A DNA stretch of 64,000 nt from Omphiscola glabra (Eukaryota > Mollusca > Gastropoda > Lymnaeidae), in NCBI GenBank assembly GCA_964017045.1, contig OZ024794.1, positions 20,839,316 through 20,903,315 on the forward strand, written 5' to 3'. The notes beneath the pieces were generated by a model. It was not told where the DNA came from, searched no databases, and worked only from the letters and a program-made list of their open reading frames with translations. Positions 22,510 through 36,740 of the stretch are shown piece after piece. The translations under genes and the position numbers were made by a program. Numbering within the stretch: the stretch's first letter is position 1; each line of letters begins with the position of its first letter.

Positions 22510-22826
22510 TTTTATGTTTGTGTCTCTTTTGCAAATTTTCTCTAATCGTAAAGTTCATAAAGGAATGTTTCTGTTGCTGAGAACGCCAAATGACGCATGC
22601 GTAAAGCGAACTTCCTAAATAGGGATCTACTAATTGTGAATTATTATTATAACTGAAGTACATTTTTTATTTATTAAAAAAAAATCTTTTAAGAACAGTT
22701 TATTTATGATTAAAATTGTATATATAATTTAAAACTTTTTTTACTGTCTCACTTAGAATTTTATGGCCCTTAAAAAATAAGGAATATCAACAACTAGTAG
22801 TCCCTTTTTCAACCGCTAAATCGAAA
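22510..22826. promoter_or_regulatory. Presumed bidirectional promoter of WDR54 and CDC23
   Basis: The 317 bp between two divergent start codons must carry both 5' UTRs and probably both promoters. ACGCATGCGT (22593-22602) is a perfect palindrome resembling the NRF1 site, and ACTTCCT (22610-22616) is an ETS-type core in reverse. Both are typical of TATA-less housekeeping bidirectional promoters in animals. No TATA box is placed convincingly for either gene. That both sites are used is inference. Confidence 0.65.
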
Positions 22827-25800
22827 ATGGTGGATGTACCATCTCTTGATTTGAAGCAAGTGAAGTCTGATTTAATTATTGCACAAAGAGAATGTTATGA
22901 ACGAAGACTAGTACATGCAGCAAAATGGTAAGACTTTGGATATATAAGTATTAAAATCGCGTAATCTCATAAATTAGCGCAATAAATTAAACGCCATTAA
23001 CATGTGAACATAATTACGCGATTTAAATTTAACTTGTAAGTAGTGTAAATAGTAAATAACTAGTAAACACAAAACATTTTTTTTACAACGGGTATTTTGA
23101 GAAATACCTGGTGGATCCAAGTGTAACAAAAAGAGAATTGACTTCTCATTTTCTGTAATATGCAATGAAATCTATGGCTAATGCAAAGAGATATTGCCAT
23201 GACTTGTGTGTTTTGTCCCTGGTTCCGATATCATAAGGCAAGGCATAAGTAGGTACTTCGCCGAAGCAAGGGACACTCCTAGAAAATTTGTATCGGAAAT
23301 GGAGGTCGGCGCAATGAAATCCGAGTTTTTAATTTTTTATGTGCATGTAATTAGAATAAATCAGGCGTCCTTCTGGTCCATAATTAAGGTCAAACTCCGC
23401 CCATTCACGTTAGGAGAAATGTTGACCTACATTCCCATTAAGTTATTTTTTTCATTAAAACAACTCTAAGTGAGGAAAATCATATGTTAATATAAGGCAT
23501 CTTTGCATCAAAAAATTCGGTCTAAATATTCAGGGTATGTTTTTCATATTAGGCATTTCAAAGGTCCACTCGCGCATTCAGTCTGCGCATACCAAAAATG
23601 TAGAAAAAACTTGTTCTACAATATGGCGTACGGCTACACGGTATCTTTGGAAAATTGCTTTCTACGTCACCTTTGTTTATTAAATATTGCTTTCCTCATC
23701 AGTGACGTGTCAGTTTTTGTGTTCCGGTGATTCTAGGAAATTTATGCTACGAGGTTTTTTTGTCTGTGTCACGGACAGGATCATCATCAATATTTGGTAA
23801 GCTTATCACATAATACTTTTTTGTTATTTATCCACCCAGAAAACGGTTTGGTCACCAGAAACTACATTCATTCGCGAGTATTAACATATTTAAATTATTA
23901 AAATCGACAGAGTAAATGAAAAGTTATGCCTCCCGCAAAAGTGAGGGGGTGCGGTGTATGAAAATATCGCCGAATTGAAAGTTAATATTATTCGATCGTG
24001 ATGCCGGAAATGGCTATTATTACTATCAATTATGAAATGATTATTTTTTTTGTTGAATCTCTAATCATCTGAATAATTCTAATACGTTTCATATGAATCA
24101 TTTTAAAAAAATAAAAAAAGACTATAACCAAACTTGAAAAGTTTTGGATAGGGGTCTATGGGTTGCTTCTTAGTTTGATAACTTAAATAATTTTGTTCAC
24201 CGGGTACCAAATTTATCGGTTCTACCGTTCTTTATTATTAATATTATTGAACCAATAATTGATTTCTTAATAATAGTAATAGAAATAATGATAATTGTTA
24301 TTATCTTATAAATTACTTCTCTTATGGGAGAATATTTCTAAAATTAGGCCTACAATAACAGTTAAGTCTATTTAGACCTAAACCTAATATTAATATTTAC
24401 AAGGCACTTGCATTTATTTAAGTAAGCAATTTTTAATTTAATAAAGTATTTAATTATACATACATTTTAAATTATGGTTAAGTTAATATACCATTCTAAT
24501 ACCGGTACTACAACATCATCATAGTAATTATATTTTTATTAGGACATAGAAAAGCAGTTTACATAGACAATTATTTAATATATCAAGTAACATTAAATTA
24601 AATATTTTTTTTAATAAGGAATGAGTTTTAATCATCACATAACTTGAATATTATTAAAAAGAAACAATAAATTGTGAAGATTCAGGATTATGATTAGATT
24701 TTATATCTAGGCTTCTTTCAGATACAAGGGAAATGTTAATTTTCTATTAATTAAAGATCTTTTTGGAATTTCTTCCACTTCCATCAACAGTAAGTAAGGC
24801 AAATATGGACGAGGATGGCAAAGACAAAGTTTATGAAGGAGAGATTTTGTGACTCATCAACAAGACCAAGAAGTCTGTAGAGGATTCTACATAGAAAATG
24901 ACAGGCAGAACATCCCCATTCCCTTTTAAAATTTAATCACATACTCGGTATGCTTATAGTCTTTTGATGGGTGATTAGAGTAGTTTTTTGTATAATTTCA
25001 TGCATTTATTTTTGTATTAAAAAAGACTTTACTTACCTTTTATAAATATAAGAATTTATTTTAAATATAACTGATCATATATTCAAATATTTAATTAAAA
25101 TACAGTGAACATGTTATTACTTTGTTTGTTTGTGCCTTTACAAATAATAATTTTTACAATTTTTCTGTACATAATTTTTTAACATGCCTGCAAAGAAAAT
25201 TATCCAAAATAAAAAGTCTTGATGTATTGTAAAAGTTTTGTTGTTCTATGTGTTGTATACTAGATTGGGAATGTCTCCTGAAAATTTTGTGCACATATCT
25301 TTAAAAGTAAAAATGTTGTGGGGAAAACAGTGCAGAAATTTGAAATTTGGGTCACATGTTTTGGGGGTAAAATATATAGATTATATAAGGGGCATAAAAA
25401 ATTCCAAAAATAAATCATAACTCCACTTCTATAAAAGATAGAAAAATGAAATTGGTGTTTTTATAAAGCTTAAAGCTAGCCCTTTAAAATGATGTATCAT
25501 TCATGGCAATCGGACAATATTTAAAATTTGTGTCAAAGTACCTAATATTGAAGTATATGTGTGCAAAATTTCATTGCGGTAGCTCACATTTTCTCAATTC
25601 TCTTCAATGTTGACCTCATTATGCACAGGTTGCCCAGGCCATTTTGGATTAGTGATCACGCCCCCTTTTAAATGGCGGAAGACGCCGATACTTAGCTTAG
25701 GAAATATTCAATTATTAATGAACTTGAAATTGTCACTCTGATCAGGTCTGCAGAAATGTCAAGAGCTTTAGTTGTAAAAGTAGATTCTAGATCACTACAA

Positions 25801-28800
25801 CAAGTTGATGAACCTGATGTAAGTTTTTCATTATGTTAACATTTAAGTTGATGTGTGATTGTTTGGTAAATAGTAACTTTTTATTGAAAAAAAAAAAAAA
25901 ACTAGTTTCACATGGGGCTAAATGCAATGGCATAAGTGAAATAGACGCATATAAAAAAGAGTCTGGGTTTTAGTATAAGTATTAGTACCAGTAATTTGAA
26001 TAAATCTGGAAAGCTTGGAACTACAGCTATTTTACTTGCAACTACCACAATTTTTCTTGCAATTACCACAATTGTATTATTTCTAATACAATAAAGCATG
26101 TACATGTTATTAATTATATAAAATAAACAAATTTGTTTTTGTGCAAATATTGCAAACATAAATTATTTAAATTATATCCCTGATGAAATTTCATCAAAAT
26201 TTTAATTTAATAATACATCCAATATTATTGTGTTAATTGATGTCATTTTCAAAATAAGTGAATTGCCTAAATTGTAACTATTACAAAAGGAAGATTAAAT
26301 TCATTTGCAATAAAAGTGACAGATAGCGTCACTTTCCATTATTAAAATGTTTATTTATTGTAACAGGAATTTTGGACAGATTATGACAGCTATGTCCTTG
26401 CTAAAAGCTATTTTGATGTCAAAGAATTTGACAGAGCTGTACATGTACTGCGCGAATGCAACAGTCCGAAACCTTATTTCCTTCGTCTTTACTCACTTTA
26501 CATGTCTGATCAGAAAAGAAAAGCTGACAACATGCCTGATTCTAATGGTAAATAAACTATTTCTTACATTTTTATTTTAAATAGTATTTTGATCTCATTT
26601 AATTTTGAACATGCTTTATTATAGTATACAAGATGTGAGATGCTAAAAGCACTGAAAACTTTTTAATCTTTATGTTATATATAATGCAGCAATACTGCAG
26701 AAATTATTTGCTTAAATGGACGAATCTTACTTTCGCTGAGAATTGGTTGTGAAACATCCTCCTGAAAATGTCTGAATTTAAGGAAATTTATCAGGATAGC
26801 AGCACAAAGTGTCACTGTATTGTAAATGACCTTACTTTAAATATATTTATATGTTTTGTATGTTAACTGATTCATTTTTGTTCTAACAGCACAATCTGAA
26901 GTATTTGATAATGAGATATTGAAAATTCTTCAGTCTGAATTGTCTGAAAAGCACAGCAAAAAAGAACTAGATGGTTTTGGTTTGTATTTGTGAGTATATT
27001 TTTTTAAATTGATTCTTCTCTCCGTTACACTCAACATGTTCGTTTTATATTTGCTAATGTTAACAAAAATTACATTCCTTTATTTAAAAAAATAGCATAT
27101 AGATTCAAGCTCTTGTTCAGCAATGATATATTGCTTTCCATTTTCAATGACACTTGTTTGTTTTTTTACCAATTTGTCTAGGTATGGTGTTGTTTTGGCA
27201 AAATTAGACCTTCATTATATAGCAATAGAAATATTTGTGGAGTCTGTTACTAAAGAACCTTTAAACTGGGCAGCATGGATGGAACTTGCAAGGCATATAG
27301 CTGACAAAGAATCAGTAAGTTGTATGAAGATAATAGTTCAAATGGCTGGAATTCATGTAGAACTAAATAAAATATTTGAGATTAATTTATTAAATTATTA
27401 AGTTAAAAGAACAAAATATGTCTACAAAGAAACTTTGATGCAGATTGAGACAGGTAAGACTGGAGGTGAACAAAGTCAGACCAAAGATTTGTAAAAATGT
27501 AAGATAAAATGTTTTATAACTTATCAGTTTTTCTTTTTTTCTAATGTAAATTCTAAGGATATTTTTCATTTCTTAAATTCTTTGAACTTATAAGTGTAAG
27601 GCATATCCTTAAATAATTATATTTTTATAAATTGTGTTTTGGCTTTCCTTTTAGTTGCTGTCTCTCCAACTACCTCAACACTGGATACGATCATTGTTTA
27701 TGGCTAAAGTTTACATGGAGCTTCAATTGCATGAGGATGCTCTTTCCATTTACAGAACTTTTATGGACCGGGGCTTTGGGGAAAGTTCGTATATTGTGGC
27801 TCAAGTAGCTGTGACATATCATGATATGAGAGGTAACAACTGCTAAATTCCAGGCATTGACCATTTCTAAAGTGGTTTCAGTAGATAGCAAAGGATGATT
27901 GGTTACAAATTTGTATGATCCTCAACATTTACTCTGGTTAACTAGAGTTAATTTTAGACTGTAACAAATTTTTGTTGTGCTCTTAAGTTTTGGTGCGCCT
28001 AACCCCTCAATGAATATTATCTATTTAGAGCACCTGAGTTTTTTTATTCATGAGAAGCTAGCTTAGCAACTTTTCAAATAATTTAATTAACAAATAAGCC
28101 ATTTATAATTTTTTTAAATAACTTGATCACATAATTTGTATATTATATATGGCATGATATGATAGCAACTTTTTTATACTGGCTAATTTGTTGTTGAATC
28201 TGTCAACAGATGTTGATTTGGCTGTTCAGACATTTAAATCTTTGGAAGTAATGGATCCATATAGGATAGAGAATATGGATATTTACTCTAATTTGCTATA
28301 TGTAAAAGTAAGCATAGTTTGATATAATTAAATCCATTACATACAGATCCGCATTTGACATCATCAAAATATTCATAGTTATATACTGAGATCCTTTTGA
28401 ACTTTTGATTGTTTCAATATTTTCAGGAGAAAAAAAGTGAGCTGGCCCATCTTGCTCACAAATGCTGCACTGTCAATAAATACTGTGTTGAAACATGCTG
28501 TGTTATAGGTAAGATCAATTTGTGAAATTATTTATGAAATTTCTTGAACCTTCTGCTAGAATGAAGCACACAATTTTGACACATTTTGCTATTCAGTTTG
28601 CTTTTACAACTTAGTTTTGGGCTAGATACTAAAATGACTCAATAAATCGCTTTAGAATTTGCTAAATTTAATTAAACGCACGATTATAACATGTTATCAA
28701 TATCACTGCCTTATTTTACAGTACCAGTGAATTTAAGTCTTTTTTTTTCTGGTGAAATGTTTTTAAAAAGAAAATAATATCTTTATTTTTTTTCTCAACA

Positions 28801-31278
28801 GGAAATTATTACTCCCTGCGTTCACAACATGAGAAGTCAATTCTCTACTTTCAGAGGGCTTTGAAGCTCAACTCCAACTACATCTCAGCCTGGACCTTAA
28901 TGGGCCATGAGTACATGGAGATGAAAAATACTTCAGCTGCTATACAAGCCTATCGTAGATCTATAGGTATTTGCCTTTTGTTATTGAAAATATTGAGTGT
29001 ACTTATCATTGTATTCCTTTGTTGGTATAATGTTTTATCGTTTAAGTTTTTTTTATTACAAACAAAATGTCATCACCTGGATAAATAAATAACAATTAAT
29101 ATTGCATTTTTTATGTTATAACAGATGCTAGAATGAATGGGTTTGATTAAAACTATGTCACACCATAAATGTTGAAATATTACCTCACTAATGAGGGATA
29201 TTATTTTAATTTTAAAAGCACTTGTTGACTTAAAGTTAATCTAAAAAGAAATTGCTTTGACATGTTTCATGTAATCTAAGGGATTATTATTTTTTCATTA
29301 CTCAGAGGTAGACAAGCGAGACTACAGAGCTTGGTATGGTCTGGGGCAGACTTACGAAATACTTAAGATGCCTTCATACTCTTTATACTATTACAGAAAA
29401 GCACAGACTTTAAAGTAAGCAAAATAAATTTTAAAAGTTTCATCAAATGATACCCTGCTGTGAAATAAGATAATCTGTCTTTTCTTCTGGTGAAATACTT
29501 AATTTTCTCCCCTGTTATTCTCTAAATTTAAATTTTCATTTCAGACCAAATGACTCAAGAATGGTTATAGCTCTTGGTGAATGTTACCAAAAAGTAGAAA
29601 GACTCCAAGAAGCCAAAAAGTGTTTCTGGAAGGCCCATTGCCTTGGTGATGCAGAGGAAATCGCATTGTTCAAGTTAGCAAAGTCAGTAAAATAATATCC
29701 CTTGATTGCACTCTCAACTCATAAATACAATTTATTAACTGTTAATGTTTATTTTTAAAACAATTTTTTTTAAAATGCATATTATACACAAGTATATATT
29801 AATGTGCCCCAAGTTACAGATCATTTATTCTGTGTATTATGCTGTTACATTAGAAAGGTTTTTCTTGAAAAATTGTTGGTGCAATGCCTTTGTAACCTGC
29901 CCGATGTGTGAAAATAATAATGAAAATATACACACACCCACCCCAATGTTTAATATTAATACTTCCTTTATGACATGAAAATATTAGTCTTAAATATGTA
30001 TATAAAAAAATTATAACACCCCTCCCCAGCCTGTATGCAACACTAGGTGAAAAGGAGCAAGCACGTCAGGCATATACAGAATACATCAACCAAGCTGACA
30101 GGATGCTGGTAAGATAGTGTCTATAATACTTACATGACCAAGGCCTTGTGCAGTTATTTTACCTTCTGCTGTAATGCAGATTTTTATATGTACAAAAAAT
30201 TAGTCTGGTTTTTTGGTTTAAAAAAAAACAAACTTAAAATGAATTGATAATACGGTTGAAATTCCTTCATTCTTTTGGGCACTCTCTGTCAGTAAGCTGA
30301 AATGGTCATCTTTAATATAGATTCTATTGCCAAATGTAAAATTTGTTAAAAGGCATTTGTGCAGAATCATCCATGTGACCAAACCACCTTCTGTTTTAAA
30401 GCATTTGTTATAAATGTATTGAACAAGTATGTTTTTTTAATCACTGAATTTCTATACCATGATTGATGTTCTTTTAATTATAAAACATATACGAATTAAA
30501 GTCAGTCGTGAAAGGTTAATCCTTTGAATAACTCCCTTGAAATAAGTGCTTGAATTGTCCATCTTAGATTCACAACCATGAAGACTTAAGTAGAGCCTAC
30601 CTGTATCTAGCCAACTACTACATAGATCACAAGAACTGGGACGAGGCTTACACAGCAGCACAAAAATGTACAGAGTTTACTGAGGTATTACTTCCTTTTC
30701 ACCATTAGGAATGTGCATTTAATTAGCATCAATGCTTCCGACATCAAATTCTTGGGATAAATATAGATATTTCTCAAATTCCTGTGTGTATAAGTATAAC
30801 ATTTTAGCAAATACACATGTTTTGAAATGATTGTTCTATAAATAAATTGAAACAGACGTAAGCTCTTGATTACAATTTGTTCACCAGTTACTTTCAACCC
30901 ATTTAGCCATTACCTTAAATAGCATGCACAAATATTAATTGACATGTACATTCATTACTACAGACCACCTAATGTAAGGTAAGATCTTTTTTTCACAACA
31001 CTTATAAAGGCCTCCACCCATTCCTGCTCTCGATGTTCCTATGTTTTCAGTGGATTAGTTCAAACCTAACTTATTTTAATTTATCATAGACTAGAGAAGA
31101 GGCCAAAGGTCTGCTGAGAACAATACAAACCAGACGCCTTCATGATGTCCCCATAACCCCAGGGGGCATGAGTATAGATGATAGCATGGACAGTATAGCA
31201 CCAACGGATCAGTTCAACGCCGGAGCACCAAGAGCTTTTGAGAGAGTCACGCCCGTCAATTTAAAGTTTACTCCTTAG
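22827..31278 (+). CDS. CDC23: Anaphase-promoting complex subunit 8 (CDC23)
   Basis: Fourteen coding exons: 22827-22927, 25746-25818, 26367-26547, 26890-26989, 27182-27314, 27655-27832, 28210-28307, 28427-28508, 28802-28966, 29306-29414, 29545-29682, 30030-30108, 30568-30684 and 31090-31278, giving 580 aa against about 597 in human. All junctions are GT-AG and in frame. The N-terminal APC8 domain includes [21 protein letters not shown] and [13 protein letters not shown] (about 143-155). TPR repeats follow, with [22 protein letters not shown] (316-328), [19 protein letters not shown] (348-366) and [16 protein letters not shown]. The C-terminus ends [11 protein letters not shown] like vertebrate CDC23. 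The protein is a TPR scaffold of the APC/C ubiquitin ligase, which acts in mitotic exit. Intron 1 (2.8 kb) is the largest. The gene looks intact and functional. Confidence 0.97.
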
Positions 31279-31313
31279 GTCTTGTGAATATTGGCAACAA
31301 AGGGAAATTCTGG

Positions 31314-31976
31314 AATAAAATGAAATCAGCTGTTCAGTGCAATAGAGAGTTTTCAACATTATCAGAATATGGCACCAATTCAGTAACTGTGGGGGACATG
31401 CATAGATTGGCCATGGGGTTGGTTAGCACACACTGGAAATACACTATTGAATTGTTATCTCAAGTTTGCCAACATCTGTCTTTCTTAGCAATGAAAAGCT
31501 GATGATGCTAAAAAGTTCAAAAGGGATTCTCTAACATTTATCCAATATTCATGTGGCTGAAGAGTTTTGTTTAAGATTAGTAACCATAGTTTTTTAATTG
31601 CTCATAATTTTACTTAGTAAGCTTGTGATGTTGATAAAACAATTGGTGAGACTATGGTCTAGCTTGTTTTATTGTTCAAAAAGATTTTAAAATGTAAATT
31701 CATACAATTTGAATTGAAATACCCATCCTGTCTAAGGGAGCTAATACAATAAAAGTTTGACTAAGAATGGTCCGTAAAATTTGCACATGTTTATGTTAGT
31801 AATGAGGAATACTTGCAAATATAACACCATGCCCTTCGGCTGAAAGGTGCATGCAAAAGTTATCATAGATCATAATGATGACTTCAATAATGAATGAATT
31901 ATTGCATGTAAGAGAAAAGAATGTCAACTTATTATCATATTTATTTTTGAAATGAATAACGATATGGTTAAATAAA
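31314..31976 (+). promoter_or_regulatory. Candidate poly(A) signals of CDC23
   Basis: AATAAA occurs at 31314-31319 (35 nt past the stop), 31748-31753 and 31971-31976. The first is unusually close to the stop, and the others would give 3' UTRs of about 0.5 and 0.7 kb. No further gene is visible downstream to 32237. Confidence 0.5.
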
Positions 31977-32237
31977 GCTGCCTTACTTATAATTATAATA
32001 ATTCAAACTGGCAAAGAGAATTCTACAATTATTATTTTACAGTTATATTTATATCTTTCCTAAGTGCAAGTCTATTTTTCATTTCATGTATCTGGTTTCA
32101 TGTTTTTCAACAGTAGATGTCATTGATGTACATAATTATTTAAATTCAACAACATTTTTGATTGTTTGTTCATTGTAATTTAATGTAATTGTATATAATG
32201 CCTTCCTGTGTTCATAGAAATACATACATTTAAACCT

Positions 32238-32997
32238 GCTTTGGCTTTTGTTCTCAAATGTACCATTGTTCCACCTTCGTGTGAAGATGACCAAGGCTTT
32301 AGGTTTTGTTCTCAAATGTACCATTGTTCCACCTTCGCGTGAGGATGACCAAGGCTTTAGGTTTTGTTCTCAAATGTACCTTTGTTCCACCTTCGTGTGA
32401 GGATGACCAAGGCTTTAGGTTTTGTTCTCAAATGTACCATTGTTCCACCTTCGTGTGAGGATGACCAAGGCTTTAGGTTTTGTTCTCAAATGTACCTTTG
32501 TTCCACCTTCGTGTGAGGATGACCAAGGCTTTAGGTTTTGTTCTCAAATGTACCATTGTTCCACCTTCGTGTGAGGATGACCAAGGCTTTAGGTTTTGTT
32601 CTCAAATGTACCATTGTTCCACCTTCGTGTGAAGATGACCAAGGCTTTAGGTTTTGTTCTCAAATGTACCATTGTTCCACCTTCGTGTGAAGATGACCAA
32701 GGCTTTAGGTTTTGTTCTCAAATGTACCATTGTTCCACCTTCGTGTGAAGATGACCAAGGCTTTAGGTTTTGTTCTCAAATGTACCATTGTTCCACCTTC
32801 GTGTGAAGATGACCAAGGCTTTAGGTTTTGTTCTCAAATGTACCATTGTTCCGCCTTCGTGTGAAGATGACCAAGGCTTTAGGTTTTGTTCTCAAATGTA
32901 CCATTGTTCCGCCTTCGTGTGAAGATGACCAAGGCTTTGGCTTTTGTTCTCAAATGTACCATTGTTCCGCCTTCGTGTGAAGATGACCAAGGCTATA
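32238..32997. repeat. Minisatellite, 59-bp unit, about 13 copies
   Basis: Units contain TTTTGTTCTCAAATGTACCA, TTGTTCCACCTTCGTGTGA and GATGACCAAGGCTTTAGG. Variant sites (CCA/CTT, GAAGAT/GAGGAT, CCACC/CCGCC) are clustered by position, as expected from local unit duplication. It begins about 960 bp after the CDC23 stop, so it lies beyond all AATAAA signals seen. Bases 32998-33450 then show nothing assignable. Confidence 0.96.
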
Positions 32998-33450
32998 TTC
33001 CAGTTGAGTAGGAGCCTTGACTTGCCCTGTATTTTGTTTCAAGTTAAGGAGAGTTGTGCAGTTAGCCTCACTTCTCATTGATCCAATGGCAAGACTTGGT
33101 CAAGATGACCAAGAGATTGGATAGCATTCAGTAAATGAACTGTAATGTTTCTCAAATGTACTATTACTTTTTAATGAATTCCAATTTTATTGGTGACCTT
33201 TGCCCTCCATGCCATATTTTGTTCTTTCCATTCCATCATTCTGAGATAAGACAGGCACCCCTTCACAGCTAACAATCAGGAAGCGACTTTCAGTGGAGAA
33301 ATAAATTGGTCTAAACACATAATTAGATAGCTATATGTAAAATAATGTGAGAATAGTGAACAAAATGTTGGGCCATGTGCCGTTGTTGACAAATAAAACT
33401 TGGCCACAATAGATTTGATTTTCAATTAACTAGAGTCTCCACAACATTGA

Positions 33451-33568
33451 GATTCAATTAGGCTTAAGTAGTAACCAATACTGGAGTAGGGTTTCATTAA
33501 CAGTGAGATTCAATTAGGCCTAAGTAGTAACCAATACTGGAGTAGGGTTTCATTAACAGTGAGATCAT
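33451..33568. repeat. Direct duplication, 56 bp x 2
   Basis: GATTCAATTAGGCTTAAGTA and the following CCAATACTGGAGTAGGG recur 56 bp apart with one substitution. The following 33569-34724 has no recognisable feature except a C/T homopolymer near 34640. Confidence 0.88.
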
Positions 33569-34724
33569 TAGGATTATAATATCGAGTGACCTTCACTGAA
33601 TAGATTCCATTGAGTGACTAAATTCTAACGAAATCTCCTTGGCCATGCCTACCACAGAGAGAAAAATCTCTTACACTGGCCAGCTTGCACCAGTACTGCA
33701 GATTAGGGCCAGGATATTTCAACAAGTTTATCTTAATGTCAACACGGTACCCAGGTCACAGCACCCCCGTGGACCCAACTCTGACTGATATCCCCGCCAC
33801 ACTATTCCTGGGGCCGAAATGTATTTAGAGAAACCAGATAATGCATCTGGTAATTGATATTTGCAAAAATAACACCAGTGAATTAAGCCCACGGCTTTTG
33901 ATAAATGACTTTAGCCATAAATGTCATTATTAGACCGATGCTTCCTCTAGCGGCTGCGATGTACAATTAGCCAGGATATCGGAGTCGAGCCCACATCAAA
34001 TCCCGACCCGCGACTCCGATTCTATTCTTGTTACCCGACTCCTTCCTTGTAACGTGACGATGTCAGGTTCCTTTGCCTGATAGAAATTGACGTCGCATGA
34101 ACTATTTTATCCTGATATCTTGACTGGATGATTTAGAGAACTTACACAAATTCAAAGCACAGAAAACAACACAAGATGATCGACTCCGTCAGCACCAAAG
34201 GAATGTCTGACTCCAGTGGCGTTACTACTACCGTATTCTTAGATAGATGGGATTTTCATTTTTTTTCCTTCTTTCTCCAACCCTTCTGTCCCCCACATCA
34301 AGGTTAGGATGCTGATAATAAAGTGTGTTCGGATCAATAATTCCATTAAGGTGGGGTTGGAACCTTACAAAAGAGATTTTTACCATCGATATTGTGGTCA
34401 TTATTAAAAAAAGCAAAGTGTCAATTTATTGACAACCTTAAATATTTGAATACATGTTTCGTTGGTGGTTGTCGTCCCTTATACCACATTTGTCTTTTGT
34501 CTACTCTATACATTTCGTACGTTTCCCATTCATATCATTCACATAGGCCTACATCTTAAGTTGTCCCCTGTTAAACTGATCACAGTTTTGTTAGAGTGCA
34601 CACCAAACACCTTTGTACACACATCCCCATCACCGCCCCCCCCCCCCTTTTTTTATAATAAAATAATAAAAACATAAACACCACAACAAAATCTCCTATA
34701 AATATGCGCTTCTGGTGTGACTCG

Positions 34725-35078
34725 TGGACTGCTTCCATTTCCGGCGGGCTGCATCCTAAAAAGCTCGCTGCTTCCTATTCAGCGTATTTGGTTTTGAGAT
34801 TATATGACAAATAATTATATTTTTGAAAGAAAGTATTGTATAATAGTGAGTTTAATTACTTTAATAGCACGCAAAATATAATTCCCGATGACTAAGCCAA
34901 ATAATTTTTTTTTTAATAACGCAACGGAAAATGAAATCGTCTCAATATAAATAATATAAGCATGGTTTAAATAATATTCGGTTTAAAAGTGGTTGGGACA
35001 TCACAATATTTAATATAGTTCATGGGCGTGAAATAAAAAGTGTGCAGTGACGTTTCATGAGGGGAAGGGGTGTAGCAA
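34725..35078 (+). repeat. Dispersed repeat A, copy 2
   Basis: Second copy of the repeat at 2570-2863, same strand. The shared blocks GAAAATGAAATCGTC, TTTAAAAGTGGTTGGGA, GAAATAAAAAGTGTGCAGTG and AAGGGGTGTAGCAAAAA fall in the same order; about 60 bp extra lies in the left part here. Class unknown. Confidence 0.72.
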
Positions 35079-35373
35079 AAACAGTCAAATATTTGGCAAT
35101 TATGAATTAGCAAATGGAATTTAAGCTTGTGGGCCTATAAAGAAATTTGGACATTTCATAAGTTTGAAAAAAGTGGGATGATATGTTCTTGTCTAGTCTA
35201 TATGTATATTTTTCTAACAAGAAATATAAGCATGTAGTGCTGGAATCAGTGAAGGGGGCGTCATCTGGATACTTGATCCCCACATATGTACTCCAAAAGT
35301 GAGCATTACTTTGGATACTACATTCCATTTGTAGGCCCAATTTCAATCCCCATACAATTTTTCCCCATCCAGG

Positions 35374-35554
35374 CAGAGGCGTAGCGAGGGGGGGCAGAGC
35401 AGTACAGATGACCCGGGCGCCAGCTAGTTAGGGGCGCCAAAATGTGCTTTGATATTATTTTATTGATGACAATAAGAGGTTTGAGGGGTGAAAAAAGGGG
35501 GCGCTTTATAATGAATATTGTCCCCGTGCGCAAAACACTCTAACTACGCCTCTG
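35374..35554. mobile_element. hAT-like element, 'GGCGTAGC' family, complete
   Basis: A 181-bp element with ends CAGAGGCGTAGCGAG and CTAACTACGCCTCTG. Flanking octamers CATCCAGG (35366-35373) and CCTCCAGG (35555-35562) differ at one base, fitting a hAT duplication. The interior is GC-rich near the left end (GGGCGCCAGCTAGTTAGGGG) and then AT-rich. Partial relatives lie at 4762, 8736 and about 59160. No coding capacity. Flanks 35083-35365 and 35563-36544 are without features apart from a (TA)n run near 35790. Confidence 0.82.
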
Positions 35555-36544
35555 CCTCCAGGCAAATAGTCTTGAAGGCAAAGGTCATTAAATCAATAAA
35601 CACAGGTTGGCAATTGCAACAGCGTTAAATCTAAGTTACAATTACTGTTAGAAATTAAAATTCATTACAGTATAACACTGCTAGTACCAGTGCGAAATGA
35701 AGCACCTCGGAAAAGCTATGTCATGTTTGTTAAGTAGAACGTCGATTATCCGAAAGGTCTGTTAACCGTACTGTTTTTTTCTAATATAATATATATATAT
35801 ATATATAATGAATACAATAGCAACACTACTCCCATCGCAGTGCCTAGCTAGGCCTAGTGGCAGTGGGATCTAGTTAAGCTGGAGTCGAAAAAGTTAACTT
35901 TCAAAAGTAGATGACCGACGTTCATATTGCAATCTGCGGTCTCTTTGTTTTGCAGACGTGTATTTGCTATAGCTATTAATTTATATTGAGTGGACGTACA
36001 GATCACATTATCACAGTCTGTCACTGGTATAAAAAAAATCAAGTTACTGGTGAAATTTAACGTGGTTCAAACTCAAAGTCAGATCACCTACCAAGTAACT
36101 TGAGACTTTTTTTTTTTTTTATGGAAAAGCTAGTTTTGAAACAAAAATCAATATTCATTAAGCATATTCACGGTAATATATTATAGTCTGATAACTACAG
36201 CAAAATGTAAATTGTTGAAAGGAAGAGAAGTGCTTGAAGCATAAGGGGCCATTAAAAATCGTACTTTTCCCTTTGCCTTATTGACATTTCATTTTTGAAA
36301 ATATTGGACACGTAAGTCATCATGCAGTATCATACGATGACAGCAAGACTTTGAGCAATAAATAAATATCGGATTACCGGCGGACAGTCAGGAGTGTGAC
36401 AATCTGACATCTGGTAGAAGACCGAAGGCCTCACTCGCTTTCGACAAAAATTAATATTTGTTACATTTATTGCCCGAGCTCTGCTTTCTTAAGTAATTAA
36501 TTCATACATTCGTGGATTTATGCATTAATGGGTCATAAATTCAT

Positions 36545-36740
36545 TTCTTCACACATTCCTTTGTCACACATTCCTTTGTTCATACACTCATTTGTTCATG
36601 CATTCCTTTGTTCATACACTCATTTGTTCATACATTCCTTTCTCATACACTCATTTCTTGATACATCCATTTGTTCATAAACTCATTTTTTCATACACTC
36701 CTTTGTTCATAAACTCATTTTTTCAAACATTCATGAATCC
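36545..36740. repeat. Degenerate 12/24-bp tandem repeat
   Basis: Irregular repeats of CATACACTCATTTGTT and CATACATTCCTTTGTT. Heavily diverged compared with the other arrays, so probably old. Confidence 0.8.

Noticed and set aside
22509..31278. Operon or trans-spliced arrangement for the gene pair
   Set aside because: The genes are divergent with separate start codons and no spliced-leader acceptor evidence; a shared promoter is the simpler reading.
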